From: Candidatus Poseidoniaceae archaeon | Lineage (GTDB): Archaea > Thermoplasmatota > Poseidoniia > Poseidoniales > Poseidoniaceae | Length of the DNA stretch: 5,846 nt | Assembly: GCA_022424925.1 (NCBI GenBank) | Contig: JAKMGM010000068.1 | Coordinates: 1-5,846, forward strand | Reading direction: 5' to 3' | The notes under the pieces: generated by a model | The model's input: the letters and a program-made list of their open reading frames with translations, nothing else | Databases searched by the model: none | Told to the model about the DNA's origin: nothing | Translations under genes and position numbers: made by a program | Part shown: in pieces, positions 5,030-5,846 of the stretch | Layout: every line of letters begins with the position of its first letter | Position numbering within the stretch: position 1 is the first letter of the stretch

Positions 5030-5846
5030 ATGGCAGGTAAGGGTCGAAAGACGAAGACGAAAGTTCGTGTTGCGCATGAGTTGCCGAAACGTCGCAGAAC
5101 TGCGATTCGAGAAGCAATGGATGCTCACATGCCTGAGGACCGCCCCGAATGGGATCGTACTGCCAACTGGGGCAATACTCGCTTCTATCGCAAGATAATC
5201 AAACCCGGCACTATGCGGACAGTTTATCTTCCGCTGTTGGAAGCAGAACTTGGAGACTCATGGCCGATTCCAGTAACGATACTCCATGGAAGTCGACCGG
5301 GCCCCACAATCACGATACTTGGAGGCGTTCACGGTGATGAGTTGACTGGACCTTCCACATGTACGCACCTTTTATCGAACGCTTTCACCGATGAAGGTAA
5401 GCCCTTAGATCCATCAAAAATGGCTGGTACGCTTCGAATTGTGCCGATTGTCAATTTACCAGGTTACCGTTCCAAGTCGAGGTATTTTCCCGACGGTCGT
5501 GACCTCAACCGCAATTTCCCCGGTGACGCAAAGGGTTCAACCACTCGACGTGTCGCAGCGCAAACGTGGAAATACTTGTTTTCCGATGTGGATGCAATCG
5601 TTGACCTGCACAGTGCAGGAAAAGGCAGATCCAACATGCCACAAATCCGTGCAAATCTCGCCCATGCTGGTTCAAATATCTTAGCGAAGGCGTTTGGAAT
5701 TGAAATCATTCTCGATTCAAAACCTCCATCGGGGTCGCTTCGAAAAGCAGCCATCGCTGAAGACATTCCAGTAGTCACGTATGAGGGAGGGGGTGCAAAT
5801 GTTTTGGACCATGAAGCGGTTAAAGTCGCCATGCACGGTGTGCTCA
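5030..5846 (+). CDS. M14-family aspartoacylase/succinylglutamate desuccinylase-like hydrolase, C-terminus beyond window
   Basis: Zinc-dependent amide hydrolase of the AstE/AspA branch of the carboxypeptidase (M14) fold; 272 residues are present and the frame is open at the right edge. Zinc ligands are His101 and Glu104 in GGVHGDE (98-104) and His194 in VDLHSA (191-196). The substrate-binding DLNRNFPG block is at 158-165 (Asn160, Arg161), and Glu252 in YEGGG (251-255) is the likely catalytic acid/base. Relatives remove acyl groups from N-acyl amino acids, but the substrate cannot be chosen among aspartoacylase, desuccinylase and related activities. ATG 5030 follows an in-frame TGA at 5024-5026, so it is the earliest possible start. 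Recognisable family sequence only begins near residue 53, after an extension whose first 25 residues are strongly basic; Met30 (ATG 5117) is an alternative start. No signal peptide is seen, so it is probably cytosolic. It is divergent from the thioesterase operon. Confidence 0.9.
   Translation, partial: MAGKGRKTKTKVRVAHELPKRRRTAIREAMDAHMPEDRPEWDRTANWGNTRFYRKIIKPGTMRTVYLPLLEAELGDSWPIPVTILHGSRPGPTITILGGVHGDELTGPSTCTHLLSNAFTDEGKPLDPSKMAGTLRIVPIVNLPGYRSKSRYFPDGRDLNRNFPGDAKGSTTRRVAAQTWKYLFSDVDAIVDLHSAGKGRSNMPQIRANLAHAGSNILAKAFGIEIILDSKPPSGSLRKAAIAEDIPVVTYEGGGANVLDHEAVKVAMHGVL

Noticed and set aside
5019..5198. Separate 59-residue Arg-rich protein overlapping the M14 hydrolase start
   Set aside because: It overlaps the hydrolase frame along its whole length, and its basic composition mirrors the same Lys/Arg codons read one frame over. 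It is kept only as part of the start-site finding.
1..5846. Defence island, CRISPR array, mobile element or tRNA/rRNA gene
   Set aside because: No regularly spaced direct repeats, transposase or integrase motifs, terminal inverted repeats, or cloverleaf/rRNA signatures were seen. The Hel308 and TerB-like genes alone do not make a defence system.

Overview
The window looks like ordinary chromosomal DNA from an uncultivated archaeon, most plausibly a marine Thermoplasmatota-type (Marine Group II / Poseidoniales-like) euryarchaeon. The best evidence is a Hel308-type helicase whose motifs match the archaeal family closely. Supporting hints are genes without Shine-Dalgarno sequences, an archaeal-style exported multi-domain protein, and mid-range base composition. 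There is no rRNA or marker gene, so the lineage is an inference.

Layout from left to right: (1) 1-1112, minus strand, the N-terminal 370 residues of a Hel308 superfamily-2 DNA helicase that runs off the left edge. (2) A short divergent promoter region (about 1113-1202). (3) 1203-1817 (or from a GTG at 1194), plus strand, a small membrane protein with two transmembrane helices followed by a duplicated TerB-like acidic module and a lysine-rich tail. (4) 1821-3881, minus strand, a 686-residue exported membrane protein of unknown function with a PPC-like beta domain; it meets the TerB-like gene tail to tail with three bases between the stop codons. (5) 3920-4462/4480, minus, a SprT-like zinc metallopeptidase with a C-terminal zinc ribbon. 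(6) 4471-4938/4962, minus, a PaaI/THEM4-like hotdog thioesterase with Asn in place of the usual His of the HGG motif. (7) A second short divergent promoter region (about 4963-5029). (8) 5030-5846, plus, the first 272 residues of an M14-type aspartoacylase/succinylglutamate desuccinylase-like zinc hydrolase, open at the right edge.

Genes 6, 5 and 4 read in the same direction and are tightly packed (overlap or 8 nt, then 38 nt), so they probably form one transcript: thioesterase, SprT-like protein, exported protein. No common pathway is evident. Hel308 and the SprT-like protein would both fit DNA repair or replication-fork maintenance, but they are on separate transcripts about 2.8 kb apart. 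The window is densely coding, with no gap over 100 bases, and I see no tRNA, rRNA, CRISPR array, insertion sequence, prophage or recognised defence system. The most unusual points are the tethered TerB-like repeat protein, the unassigned 686-residue exported protein, the His-to-Asn change in the hotdog enzyme, the compact metal site of the SprT-like protein, and the basic N-terminal extension on the M14 hydrolase.
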